NCBI GenBank assembly: GCA_022559845.1
Contig: CM040128.1
Coordinates: 220,829,643 to 220,893,642, forward strand
Direction: 5' to 3'
Length of the DNA: 64,000 nt
DNA from: Amorphophallus konjac
Taxonomy: Eukaryota > Streptophyta > Magnoliopsida > Alismatales > Araceae
Each line of letters starts with the position of its first letter. Position 1 is the stretch's first letter. Position numbers and translations under genes: made by a program. Shown piece after piece: positions 46,920 through 59,089 of this stretch. The notes beneath the pieces were generated by a model. That model ran no database searches. It was not told the origin of the DNA and worked only from the letters and a program-made list of their open reading frames with translations.

Positions 46920-49865
46920 AATTTTAGTACCTAATGAAATTATTGACTTTGATGACCTTAGTTTGGTTAAGGCAGATATGGATGGGGAAATAGTTGACAT
47001 GTTATTGACAAATGTACAAAAGCAACTAATAGTTGATGTTCAGATATGTGATTGATGAAGAGGATGACTAATAGATACTATAACTATTTGTATGTTGTTT
47101 TCATTAGTGTTAATCTATGGGTCATTAAAATTTTAATTTATATGTTTACCTTTGTTTTATCTTTCTGTTCTTATTCTATTGTCATAGATAACACATTCTT
47201 TGTTTGCATTTAGTCTATAATGCTTGTCATGATTGGTAGGCTAAGATAGTATAAAGCGCAGCAAGCGTACATCCTCAGATTCAACAAGGGTCACCAGATC
47301 TAAGGCTTACCTCCAACTTCCAATAGAAATCCTTCCCACAGACCTCTCAAGAGATGATATTCATCCTCAACTAGGAGGATAAGGAGGACAAGATATACTT
47401 ATGAGACCAATGCTTCGGGAAGATATATTAAACCCTGGAAGAGATGCTATTGAGTCAAGCTCCTCACATCTTGGAGAGGACTCTTCTACTGCGGAAAAAG
47501 AAAGTTGTATAAATAATGACTCTAATCTCATAAATATTTAATGGTGTTAAAATTTATATTATTGACATGCTAAATTCTCTTTCTGTTCATATCTTTATTA
47601 GGTGTCAGAAGTGATCGTCGGACATGTGGTCCAACATATTACAAGGATATTTGGATCTTGAGTGAACGTGAAAAAATTCTTATCAAGACTAATGAGTATG
47701 GGCAACCGATAAATGATCATATCTCTAAATTGTCAAACTTTCTAGGCACACTTATAAGGCAACATGATTTATTAAATGGCACGGATTGGAGAAATGTGGA
47801 CAAGACAATTAAAGATGATATCTGGGAGGATGTTAAGATAAGAAGAACTAATTGATATTTTTAATTTTATTATTTTTTCAATTCACATAGAAGGAAACGT
47901 TGTTATGCAGAGCCGCTTTGACTTTGATGGTGATTGTAAGGATTACGTTTTAAAGTCAATTGTAAAGAAAAGAAGAGCTTGGAAGACAACGATTAAGTCA
48001 AACTATTATAATCCCTTTGAGAATGACGAGGATAGAGTGAGAGCTTGTCAAGATAGTAGGATTGATTTTGATCAATTAAATGAAGCTCTTGATTTTTGAA
48101 ATTCAGAGAAAGGACATGTATCTATTATAATGTTCTTAATAACTATAAGAGTTATTGCTAATATATTCACCTTTTCCAAATTAGGCCATAAGTATAAAGA
48201 ATAAGGCAAATCGTGCACAACAAAAAATTGCGCACACCTTAGGTACCAGGAGTTTTGCTAGGGTAAGAGAGCTAGAGGTATGCACTTTATACTTGTGAAT
48301 ATTTATTACATTTTTTCTGTGAACCAAAATCATGTGCTGAACCAAGCCAATATATGATGCCAATGTGAATATGATTAGTGGCTACGAGACACATACCATT
48401 TAGTAATTGGTTTAGTGATGATCTATTTTACTATTGTTTTTTTATTAGAGAAAGAAGATGCCAAATGGTGAAGATCCTCCTAGAGCTTATATATTCATGG
48501 TAACTCATACACGTAAGAATGGGAATCCTGTGGATGAGGCATCTGTTGATATAATTATAAGTATTTTTTAAATATTTCATTGGTTCTGATTTATTTAATT
48601 TTGCATTGCAACTAATTTATTATTTTAAATACTCATTTATTTTCTTTAATCTTATAAGTCACATATCCAAGAATTATACTCTTAACAACCTGAGGGATCT
48701 TAAATAATGGAGAAAGTCTCAAGGAATGATATATTTTCTCAAGTCATGGGAGCAGATGGACGTAGTTGGGTTAGGACAATTGGGATGGGCCCTACACCAT
48801 CAAAGGTGTTTGGTGATAAAACCAGTCGCGTTACAACTAGAGAGAAAGTTTCTACTAATACAAAGGAAGTGCAGAAAATACGAGAAGAGATGAAAGTACT
48901 ACAAACTATAGTATAGTCACTTGGGCATTGTTTGGTGGGAGTATTACAAAATGGTGGAGAGTACAAGTAACATCAATATCAATGACATGCTAGGTGCTTT
49001 GAATTTCCCAATGACTAATACGCAGGTAATTTGAAAATATATTTTTAAATGTAATATATTATTATGAACATAGCTCACTTCTTTTATGTTGATTTAATAG
49101 GATTCAAATGCCACCATGAATATGAATAATATTCGATCCCCACATGAGCATTCATCCTCTCTAAGTAGGCAACATAGAACAAAATCAAGAGGTAAAATAT
49201 ATATCTATAGAAGATTGCTTACTTGTATTATTGTTGTAACATTCTTAATAATTTGAAATAAGAATTCTTAGACAAATGTTTATTAACATTATTTAATCTA
49301 AATTTCAGAGACCCTCTTTGGCAATAAGTAGAGGAAAGGGTCCTCAAGCATGTAATCAGAAGGTAAGTTAAAAATAGTTTAGATCATTGCTTTATTACAT
49401 TTCTAATGTTGGAATTTTTATACTTGGAATCTATCATTTCATTTTATTAACTTAGATTCTTTTATAGAATGTTGAAGATGTCTTTTTAAAGAGTTGGACT
49501 GAAGTTGATATTGTGGTAGCTTCTGGGATCGTTGTTAGTAGAGATTCAGAAAAGAAAGTTGGAGGAGTGGAACTAGGAGATTTTTTTTGTGAAGTGTCTA
49601 TTGAAATACCTATACAACCATCATCACCACTTATTCGACCATACAATGATGTAAGAACAATTGGAGATGTCACCGACAAAACAATAGCATGGCTAAGGAC
49701 ACATGTAAAGACTTTTATCTCTTTTACATTTCTACTTCAATTTTAGGAATGAAGTTAAACTCTTGTAATTTGAGTTATTACTTTTTATTTATCATTTTCT
49801 TTGCAGGTTGAAAGGAAAAGAACTTAAAGATGATGATAATTTGAGTTATTACTTTTGATTTGTTG
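46920..49865 (+). pseudogene. Second CACTA gene remnant: TNP2-like tail and PTTA/Transposase_24 gene
   Basis: The first frame (46922-47057) reads LVPNEIIDFDDLSLVKADMD and LLTNVQKQLIVDVQICD, an acidic end such as that of a TNP2 protein. A second gene follows: RRSKRTSSDSTRVTRSK near 47260, CGPTYYKDIWILS, KTNEYGQPINDHISKLSNFL, GTLIRQHDLLNGTDWRNVDK (47610-47855), DYVLKSIVKKRRAWKTTIKS (47905-48099), an ANRAQQKIAHTLGTRSFARV-like exon near 48185-48280, PNGEDPPRAYIFMVTHTRKN near 48460, and GRSWVRTIGMGPTPSKVFG at 48750. This is the full Transposase_24 order. Introns are intact in outline; stops at 47401 and 48098 show decay. Confidence 0.75.
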
Positions 49866-50696
49866 GTGTTCAATTCTTTCTGTCATCTTGAATATACTAT
49901 ATTCACCCTGGGAACTATGTGGCATCTGTTTGCTGTAATCTCTGCATTCAGTTGGAACAAATGTTGGCACAATTTGTTGTCAATCGATGTATATGGAGTC
50001 TAGATGGATCTATGATTATAACTACAGTCTTGAAATTCTATGATTATAACTAACCTCCTAGTTAATTTTTATTCTTTTTCGGATCTTAATGCGGAGTAAA
50101 GTCTAGGAACAAGGATGAAGTGATGGTGGTTCCTTTTTTTTTGGTTCCTATTTGATGTCTGTTCCCATTTTTTGGTCTCAAAATTGATACCTATATGTTC
50201 TGCGGTTTGGCAATTCATGGGTGAAGGACATTTCAACGGAAGCCTCTCATTTCTATAGCTTGTGGCTTGTTAAAATATCTCTAGTTATTTATATACTCGA
50301 CACTACTTGGAATTGGAAGTGTGGTGCTCTTAGCTTTGTTTGGCGTTGGATATGAAAGTGTCCAAATAAATGTGTACGTGATATAAACTTAGACTGAGAA
50401 TTGATTATTTATCACTTGATGATTATACATTTGTCCTACTAGAGGATGTTTTAGTTCTTGCTTGCCATTGATTTGACATATGAATTGTCGCTATTACCTT
50501 GTCCCTGATTACATGATGATTGTCACCACTCATGTGCAGGTGTAGATTTTGGTAAGAAGTAGGTTGTGCATAGGAGATCCATCCCATGTGGGCATACACT
50601 TTAAATCTGTATAGCTGTATATAGGTAAATCTGAACATGGTTTTGTGATAAACCTGGGAACTTGATGGCCATCCTATTCCAATTTTGTAGTACATA
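49866..50696. other. No gene recognised before Sirevirus C
   Basis: AT-rich sequence, probably 3' flank of the CACTA remnant. It does not match the U3 of the Sirevirus C LTR (59090-59858), nor the repeat that flanks Sirevirus C on the right. Confidence 0.5.
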
Positions 50697-51303
50697 CATC
50701 CAACCATCTATTAAGGGGGAGCAAATCAAGATTCTTCTATTGTGTTCTAAATTCTTTTTACCTTCGTAAGCTTCATATGTGGATCTTGTAGTTGTTAAAA
50801 TATTTCGGTGTGTGTGGATCTTCCTAGATCCGTGTGTGTGTGTTTGTGTGTGTCCTCCGGTGTAGCTGTGTGTGTATTAAGGTGTTCTTACACCTTCGCG
50901 GGAACTCCTCTTCCCAGTGTGTAAGTGTTGTGTGTGGTCGATCTTGTAACTTTTTACAAGATAGTGTGTGGATCCTCACAGTCCGTGAGGGGTGGACGTA
51001 GGTTGCCGTTGTGGCATCCGAACCACCTAAAAATCGTTGTCGCCGTGTGGTTTGTTCCTTTTCTTCTATCCCCATTATGTGCAAATTGCATGTGTGATTT
51101 CCAGTTCAGTTTTATTCTCGTTTATCCTGAATAATCCGTTTATCACCTTTTAGATCTTTCCTTGTTTTTTTTTTTGGTTTCTGTTAACCTTGTCTCTCAT
51201 ATAGCATTCTATCACATACTTTATACAAAAAGAAAGAAATCTTCATTAATTTTTTAACACCCAATTCACCCCCTCTTGGGTGCCATTTAAACTCGGGACT
51301 TCA
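50697..51303 (+). mobile_element. Truncated 5' LTR of Sirevirus C (no U3, no TATA)
   Basis: It matches 59859-60464 almost base for base (607 against 606 bp) and ends CTCGGGACTTCA. The first 770 bp of the 3' LTR, including the TATA box near 59678, have no counterpart. The hairpin module lies at 50943-51033: CTTGTAA/TTACAAG, CCTCAC/GTGAGG, then GGGGTGGACGTAGG, TGCC/GGCA and CCGAACCACCTAAAAA. Confidence 0.9.
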
Positions 51304-51305
51304 AT

Positions 51306-51317
51306 TGGTATCAGAGC
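51306..51317 (+). other. Primer-binding site of Sirevirus C
   Basis: TGGTATCAGAGC stands two bases after the LTR end and is complementary to initiator Met tRNA. Confidence 0.92.
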
Positions 51318-51367
51318 AAGGGCTCTTTCCTTCACAGATCTAACGATCTAGAGCAAGATCCGATTAA

Positions 51368-53200
51368 ATGGCAAACAAGGGTATGATACCTGAGGGTCAC
51401 TCCATCAACCGTCCTCCATTTTTTGATGGCTCAAACTACTCTTACTGGAAAAATAGAATGCATGTTTTTCTAAGGGCGCAAGAGTACGAAGTTTGGAGAG
51501 TTGTGGACAAGGGTCCTCATAAACTCGGGGCTGATGAAGAAAAATGGACGCCCGAGGAAATTAAGAAATGCACTGCTAATTTTAATGCCATGAATATTAT
51601 GCAATGTGCAATACACCCTAGTGAATTCTCTCGTGTTTCTATGTGCAGCTCAGCCAAAGAAATGTGGGACAAGCTGCGACTCATATACGAGGGAACTTCA
51701 GAGGTCAAAGAAACCAAGGCAAATCTCCTAGTCACTGACTATGAGCTATTCAAAATGAAACCTGAAGAAACCATCTCCGAGATGTTTGCAAGGTTAACAG
51801 AGATCACAAATGGTCTCAAAGGTCTCGGGAAGGAATACTCAAATTCCGAGCTTGTGAGGAAGGTGTTAAGGTCCCTACCGTCAGCTTGGCACACAAAGGC
51901 CACGGTAATTGAAGACTCAAAGAACTTGTCAACTCTCACCTTGGACGAACTCATAGGATCACTCATGACCTATGAGATAAATATAAAGAGAACAGCTGAC
52001 AAAGACATCAAAAAGAAAAAGGTCATTGGACTGAAAGCTCACCAATCCGATGAAGAATTTCAAGAAGGTGAATCAAGTGACGGAAGCAATGAAGAGGAAG
52101 AATTGGCGATGATAACTCGCCAAGTGAGGAAATTTCTAAGGAAGAAGAGAAACTTTCAGGGAAGCTTTAGAAAGGGGCCAAGAAGGCCCACGCAAGCCAA
52201 AGGCGAATCGAGCAAGCCAAGTAGCATCATATGCTACGAATGCAAGAAGCCTAGGCATATGAGAGGTGAATGTCCAGATCTAAAAAAGAAATTCAAGAAG
52301 GATAATTTTAAGAAACCCAAAGCCATGGTCGCCACTTGGAGCGACGAAGAAGATGAACCATCTGATGAAGAGATTCAAGAACTTGTGGAAAGCTTGTGCC
52401 TCATGGCACATGAAGATGAATCCACGGAGGTAAATTTTGACCATGAATTCATTTTCAATGAACAATGGGAATCTGAATATGAAAAGTTGTACACTAAGTA
52501 CAAGAAAACCAGATCTGAAAATAAAACTCTCAAAAAGAAACTTGATGACTTGTCACGTGAAGATATCTTTGCTAAATTTGAGAAACAGGAATAGGAATGG
52601 TTTGAGGCTACGGAAGAAAAGGAAAATCTACTGCAAACAATTATAGAATGTGATAAGATCAAAAAGGAACTATCATGCAAGATAACTGAAATGGAGGAAG
52701 CATGTGAAAGGATCAAAATTCAAAAATAAATTTTAAAATCCACCAATTCAGAACTCGAAAGGAGAAATGGGTCTTTGACTGAAAAAGTTGCTGAACTTCA
52801 GCTCACCTTGACTAGGTTTGTTAAGGGAAAACAAAACCTGGATAACCTACTGGGAGTTAAAGTCAACTTCCAAAAGGAAGGCTTGGGGTACACACCTCAA
52901 AACAAAAAATCTTTTGAGCATAAGATCACCACATCCTTTATTCATGAAAAGGACTATAATCATGCTTCATGTTCTGATTCTCAATCCCAACATGTTCAGC
53001 CTAAACCACACAAAAATCAAAGAACCTTCTCACATGCTAATTGCTTTCATTGTGGTAGATTTGATCACGTGATGTCCAACTGCTGGTTCAGACAAAGCAC
53101 ACCTAAATATCATGTTCCATGGACCAAGAAAACATACACAAGAAGTTGGGCTAACTCCTATGGACCCAAACTTGTTTGGGTACCAAAAATAATTGCATGA
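51368..53200 (+). pseudogene. gag: Sirevirus C gag, two stops
   Basis: The frame from 51368 (MANKGMIPEGHSINRPPFFD) holds the UBN2-type gag, a basic stretch (KFLRKKRNFQGSFRKGPRR) and a zinc knuckle CYECKKPRHMRGEC (CX2CX4HX4C) near residue 295, then an acidic region and a coiled coil. A stop at 52592-52594 and another near 52726 interrupt it; the reading continues in 52775-53200 with a second knuckle CFHCGRFDHVMSNC and the tail KLVWVPK before the protease. A long gag with two knuckles and a coiled coil fits Sireviruses. Gag forms the particle that packages the element RNA. Confidence 0.88.
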
Positions 53201-53244
53201 GAAGTTTTTTTCTTGCAGATATATCTTGAAGTCGGGGGAGCAAA

Positions 53245-56200
53245 TGGTACTTGGATAGCGGCTGTTCAAGGCATATGATAGGGGACAAGGAATTGTTCTC
53301 TACACTACAAGATAAGGATGGAGGGTCAGTTGTCTTTGGAGGTCAATATAAAGGTAAAATCATTGGAACTGACAACATTGGCAAGAATTCTGAAATCCTT
53401 ATTGAAGATGTGCTTTTGGTGAAAGGTTTAAATCATAACTTGTTAAGCATTAGCCAATTGTGCGATAAGGGTTTTAAAGTTATTTTTGATGAAACTCACT
53501 GCATTGTCTTAAACAAAAATTCAAATGAGATCAAATTTCTTGGAAAAAGGAATAACAATGTCTACACTGTTGATATTGATAATGTTTCATGCGATAACTT
53601 CTGCTTGGTTGCGAACAATCATGAAAATGCATAGTTATGGCACCGAAGATTAGGTCATGCTAGTTTTGGAGTAATCTCTAAGCTGTCTAGACATGACTTG
53701 GTGAATGGACTGCCAAAATTAAAATTTGAAAGTGATAGGATATGTGAAGCTTGTACTAAAGGCAAGCAAACACGAACCTCTTTCAAAAATAAAAACATTG
53801 TTTCATCTGCTAGGCCTTTGGAACTGTTGCATCTTGAACTTTTTGGTCCCACTAGAACATCTAGCCTAGGAGGAAAATCATACGGCTTTGTGATTGTTGA
53901 TGATTTCTCTAGATTCACATGGGTGTTATTTTTAGCTAATAAAAGTGATGCTCTGATGGAGTTTCAAGTGTTTTGCAGAAAAATCCAAAATGAAAAAGGT
54001 TACCTCATCACCACCATCCAGAGTGATCATGGTGGTGAATTTGAAAATCATGATTTCAGCATCTTCTGTGAAGAGCAGGGGTATACACACAATTTTTCAT
54101 CACCAAGGACGCCCCAGCAAAATAGAGTAGTGGAAAGGAAGAACAGAACATTAATAGACATGGCCCGGACCATGCTAAGTGAGAATTCCCTGCCTAAGTA
54201 TTTTTGGGCTGAGGCAGTGAGTACAGCTTGCTACATCATCAACAGGGCAATGGTAAGGCCCATTCTGATGAAAACTCCTTATGAGCTCTACAAGGGTAAG
54301 AAACCCAACATCTCTTATCTTAAACCTTTTGGATGCCCCTGCTATATTTTGAACAATGGTAAGTCCAACCTAGGTAAGTTTGATGAAAAGAGTGATAAAG
54401 GAATCTTCCTAGGTTATGCACTCAATTTTAGAGCTTACCGTCTATTTAATAAAAGGACTTTGGTTGTTGAAGAAAGTCCTCATGTCATCTTTGATGAATC
54501 CGAATCAAAACTGATAGACCAAACTTCTTCTACCTTGGATGCAGATGAAGATCCTAAGAACTCAATAAGTGTCAAGGCTAAAGATGAATCGTTGGAAGCA
54601 ACCTCAAGCAATAGTGAAAAAGATGAAGATCCTATACTCGAGACACTACAAGAACCACAAGTGCAGCATCCTGATCTACCTAGCTCCTCCACCCGTCTAA
54701 AGGATCATCCAGCTGTGAACATCATAGGCAATTTGGAGGATGGGGTAAGAACTAGGTCCTCTCTAAGGCAAGTTGAAGAGGAAGACTTGATAGCCTTGCT
54801 ATCACAAGAAGAACCCAAGGACTTTCGTGAAGCTCTTCAAAATGAATCCTGAATTCAGGCTATGCATGAAGAACTGCACTAGTTTGAAAGAAATGAGGTG
54901 TGGACTCTCATGCCGCGTCCTAAGAACCATCCCACTATTGGAACTCGTTGGGTTTTCAGAAACAAGTTAAATGATGCCGGATTGGTGGTTAGGAATAAGG
55001 CCCGGCTTGTGGCCAAGGGGTATAGCCAGGAGATGGGCATTGATTTTGATGAGTCTTTTGCACCAGTTGCCAGACTTGAAGCTGTTCGAATCTTATTATC
55101 ATATGCTTGTTCTTTGAACTTTAAGTTATTTCAAATGGATGTTAAATCTGCATTTCTTAATGGCTATATCAAGGAGGATGTCTTTGTAGAGCAGCCTCCA
55201 GGTTTTGAAGATTCTAAACATCCACAACATGTGTACAAACTCCAAAAGGCCCTATATGGACTAAAGCAAGCACCAAGGGCGTGGTATGAACGGCTTACCT
55301 CATTTTTGGTTGAAAATGGTTTCAAGAGAGGTAATGTTGACCAAACACTTTTCACCAAGAGATCAGGTAAAGACATTTTGGTGGTTCAAGTGTATGTAGA
55401 TGACATCATCTTTGGGGCTACTAACAATGTCTTATGCAATGAATTTGTAAAAATCATGCAAGGAGAATTCGAGATGAGTTTAATGGGGGAGCTAACCGTC
55501 TTTCTTGGATTACAGGTGAAACAAACTTTAGAAGGAATCTTCATCAATCAAACCAAATATACTATTAAGCTATTGAAGAAATATGGGATGGCGGAAGCAA
55601 AACCCATATCAACTACCATGGCTACCACCACAAAGCTGGATAAAGATGAAAATGGTAAAACAGTAGATCCTACACTGTTTCGAGGTATGATTGGATCGCT
55701 ACTGTATCTTACAGCATGTCCCCTGACATTCAATTCAGTGTATGTCTCTGTGCCCATTTTCAGTCATGCCCCAAGGAATCTCATTTATCAGCCGTGAAAC
55801 GCATTTTCAGATATCTCATTGGATCCTTAAACTTTGGCTTGTGGTTTCCTATCGGTGGTTCCTTTGATTTAATTGCTTATACCGATGCGGATTATGCTGG
55901 GTGCATTGTAGATCGTAAAAGTACAAGTGGATACTGTCAGTTTCTTGGTGGTTGCCTAGTCTCATGGGCCTCCAAGAAACAACATTCAGTAGCTCTCTCA
56001 ACGGCCGAGGCTGAATATGTAGCCGCCGGAAGTTGTGGAGCCCAAGTACTTTGGATCAAAAATCAACTGCTTGATTTAGATGTTGAAATGAAAAATGTTC
56101 CAATTCTGTGTGATAATACTAGTGCAATAAATTTGTCTAAAAACCCTGTTCAGCACTCCAGGACCAAACATATAGATATTCGTCATCATTTTTTGAGGGA

Positions 56201-56348
56201 TCATGTAGGAAAAGGGGTCTTTGAATTGAACTTTATTGACACACACAATCAACTAGCTGACATTTTCACCAAACCTCTAAACCAGGATCAGTTTAATAAG
56301 ATAAGAAGAGAACTTGGGATGTGCAAGGGTGAGAGCATACATGCATAG
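53245..56348 (+). pseudogene. pol: Sirevirus C pol: protease, integrase, reverse transcriptase, RNase H; a few lesions
   Basis: Protease: WYLDSGCSRHMIGD at 53245. GAG-pre-integrase: LWHRRLGHASFGV and CEACTKGKQT. Integrase: ELLHLELFGP, where the first catalytic Asp is Glu; TIQSDHGGEF; QQNRVVERKNRTL. Reverse transcriptase: [43 protein letters not shown] at 55393. RNase H: YTDADYAGCIVDRKSTSGYC, SVALSTAEAEYVAA, LADIFTKPL, ending MCKGESIHA at 56348. Lesions: stop at 53632 (before LWHRR), stops near 54850 and 54880 (before FERNEVW) and a frameshift near 55712. Two of the stops stand where the family has Trp. It would need few changes to be open, yet is inactive as seen. Confidence 0.9.
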
Positions 56349-56759
56349 GTTTGCATCTAAGGTATAGGGTTGCATTTGTAGAAAAATCATGTGCACCGAG
56401 GGTAGAAAACATGCATTTTGCCTCTTCTCTTTCTTATGTGTTGTTACTCACCTTGTATGCCTGATTGTAACTACTTATATCCAACCCTTCTTGAATAATT
56501 CTTCTATGGCTTAATATTCCTTGCTCAAACATCTGTGGACTCAGTGTGCTGGTACTAAAGGTACTTACTAGGGAAAATCAGAACCTCTTCTCAGGTATGC
56601 ATCTTGCTCTTTTCACTTCCCTTGTCCTGATTAGTGGCCCCTCTCAGGCAGTCCGTTGCCTATCCCCCAATAGAGAAAGAAAAAGAAAATAAAAAAAGAA
56701 AAGAAAAAGAGAAAAAGAAAGAAACAAAAAAAAATATCTAGTTTTGGGGATTTTGGTCC
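56349..56759 (+). other. Intergenic part of Sirevirus C between pol and ORF3
   Basis: No ORF is present. A purine-rich AAAGAAAAAG-type stretch runs from 56675 to 56735. One GTGCACCGAG motif near 56391 recalls the array motif of family B LTRs. Confidence 0.5.
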
Positions 56760-57016
56760 TGGCGGTCGACCGCTAGGCCCGCGCCGGTCGACCGCCGGTG
56801 GCGGACCGGCCCGACTTAGGGGTCAACCGACCCTTCATATATGGGTCTTTTTTCTTCCTTTCTCTCTCTCCTTCACTTCCACTCACTCTCTACCACCAAA
56901 CCCTAACCCCAACACTCCTCATCTCCACCATCCAAGCCTCCACAACCCTTCTTCCTCCATCCGCACATTGATTCGGTCGTCCCGGCATCACTTCGGGACC
57001 TCTTCCATATTGTCGG
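56760..57016 (+). promoter_or_regulatory. Promoter-like segment ahead of Sirevirus C ORF3
   Basis: Two GGTCGACC palindromes (56764-56771, 56786-56793) are followed by a TATA-like TCATATATGGG (56835-56845), a CT-rich stretch (56846-56885) and a telo-box AAACCCTAA (56898-56906), then a CT-rich leader. This is the order of a plant gene promoter and 5' leader. The same GGTCGACC palindromes fill part of the 3' LTR U3. Confidence 0.5.
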
Positions 57017-57160
57017 TTGTGCGTTCGTGGAGATCTCTCTCAACTTCCTCTCTGTGGAAAAGTTCCTCCAAGCCGTAGAAGTGTCCCTTGTGCTTCATCC
57101 ACGTTCCCGGGGTTGAGATCGATTGCTCAAGAGTTTCCCGGTGGGTTTTTCAAGTTCGGA

Positions 57161-58610
57161 ATGCCGCCAAGACGGAGTTCTCGGCGTTCTACCCAAGGTG
57201 AAGCTAGCCGTCAACGGCAAGCGACCCCGGCTCCTCCATCTCAACAAGCTCCTCCTCTGTCTCGAGCACCCTTACCTCCACGTCCTATTATCGACCCTCG
57301 CTTGGTTGACTTTGATGAGGTGAATGAGCTCTTCCCGAATTTGTGCGCTTTTTTGAGGTTCAGGACGGTTGGATGGATTTTATTACCCGGTACAATAGGT
57401 ATTATCCTCGGTTGGTGCAGCAGTTCTATGGCTTTTTAGCTGTGAGAAATGACCAGTTATACACCACAGTTGAGGGTGTGGAGCTTCATATCACTCCGGA
57501 GTTATTTCAGCAGGCCCTAGGAGTATCCGCCATGGGTGCAGATAGGGCATATGGTTTTGGTGAAGTTCCAGCAACATTTACTGCTATGACCAGCTGTGAG
57601 TATGTACACGGTGTGAGCAATTTAATCAAGCTAAATGCAAATCATTTTCCTCCAATACAGTGAGTCCTGCACCACATGTTTACATCATTGATTTATCCCA
57701 AAGTGGGCGGTCGGGATGAGGTTACAGAGGTTCAGCGTTTTCTATTCTATCATGTTATGAATGGTATTCAAATCAATATGGGTCGGCTCATGACTGATCT
57801 GATTGGAACCTGTCATACCTACCTCCGGCGGTCTCTTCCCTATGCTTCGCAGTTGGCCGGAGTCTTTATTCATGCCGGGATTAATGTGGCAAATGAGCAG
57901 TTCATCTATGTTCGGCAGGATGATGTGTACAATAAGCATAAAATTTTCACAGATTTTGGCTACTACTTTGGTCCCGACGGCGAGCTTGTGCGGGACATTC
58001 CAGTTTATGGGGAAGATGAGATCCGTGAGGAAGATGATGAGCCAACGCAGCAGCAAGGCGACGGGGATGCCCCCCCTCCAGTTCCAGTTGAGGAGCAGCC
58101 TCCTCCCTCGTCCCGTTTCACCCGGATCTTGAGATGCCTCCTCCACCCCAGTTTCACCTTGGGGAATCTTCCACTCAGGGGGCCGGACAGCGCCCTTCGG
58201 TGGACTACGAGGCTCTTGACGGGCGGCTTACCGGCTTGGAGACTCGTGTGGATAACCTTGGGGATCGTCTCTCTACCCTTGGAGACAATATGGGCACTAC
58301 GTTTGACACCATATCAGGGCGCTTGGACACCTTCTCTACTGCTTTTGAGACTCTCTCTACTCAGATGGCCACTCTCACCACCCACATGACTTCTCTCCGC
58401 GCAGATTTTGCTGAGTCTGGCCGATCCTTTACCCTCTTACAGCTCTCCCTTATTGGCATGCGGCGCCAGGATGTGGCTCGTGATGTATCCATTGGTCATA
58501 TTCTTGATCTTCTTCACAGTCATGGCCACCAACTTAGCGACATTCGTCGACACCTTGGCCTTCCACCTACACGTCTCGCCGATCAGCCCCCTCCTGCAGA
58601 TGCTCCATGA
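57161..58610 (+). pseudogene. Sirevirus C ORF3: plant transposon-protein-like domain and coiled coil
   Basis: The reading starts MPPRRSSRRSTQGEAS (57161), passes a Pro/Gln-rich stretch to NELFP, then after a frameshift near 57337 continues in a globular domain (57343-58050): NRYYPRLVQQFYGFLAVRND, VEGVELHITPELFQQALGVS, a TGA at 57661, IYPKVGGRDEVTEVQRFLFY, HTYLRRSLPYASQLAGVFIH. This resembles the 'putative plant transposon protein' domain found in some plant retroelements. After an acidic linker and a second frameshift near 58113 comes a long heptad-like coiled coil (LTGLETRVDNLGDRLSTLGD, TFETLSTQMATLTTHMTSL). No signal peptide or membrane segment is seen, so it is not env-like. The function is unknown. 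Confidence 0.6.
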
Positions 58611-59089
58611 GGCTTTGTTTTGCTTTCACCTCTAGCATGTTCTCTTTTGATCCAGTGCTGCTTGAGTCCCTCCTTCGTCTATCCGATCCCTTTTTGCTGT
58701 TGACAAAGGGGGAGAAGTAGTAGGGCAGGCTTATTATCTACTTATGTATGTCGTTGTGTGGTTGGGTTGCTTGCTTGCATGTCATGTGAGGGCTGTCCGT
58801 AGTGTTAGTCTTTTGCTTAGACTTTGGTTTTAGAGTCGTGCATTCACTCGCACTAATGTATCTTGTAACGAAACTATGATGAATTGAAATCACTGGTGTT
58901 TGAATTCATTTGTTGGCTTTGGTGTCTCATTTCATATTCTTGTTGCCTATCTAGTGATCTGTGCTACATCGTGTTGATTGGTTTGGTTTGGTGAATGACA
59001 TTTCTAGCACAACGTTCAATCTGAATTTTTACAACATAAACCTTGGTGTGTAAGCCTAGCGTTTTGTCATCATCAAAAAAGGGGGAGAT
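58611..59089 (+). other. Polypurine-tract region of Sirevirus C
   Basis: ACAAAGGGGGAGAAG near 58705 and AAAAAAGGGGGAGAT at 59075-59089 are two polypurine tracts; the second adjoins the LTR. There is no ORF. Confidence 0.8.

Noticed and set aside
54480..55376. Minus-strand frames opposite the C pol
   Set aside because: They are antisense shadows of integrase and reverse transcriptase.
57017..57160. Start of ORF3 at 57017
   Set aside because: The first 48 codons look like a 5' leader; the basic MPPRRSSRRS start at 57161 is more plausible, though this is not proven.
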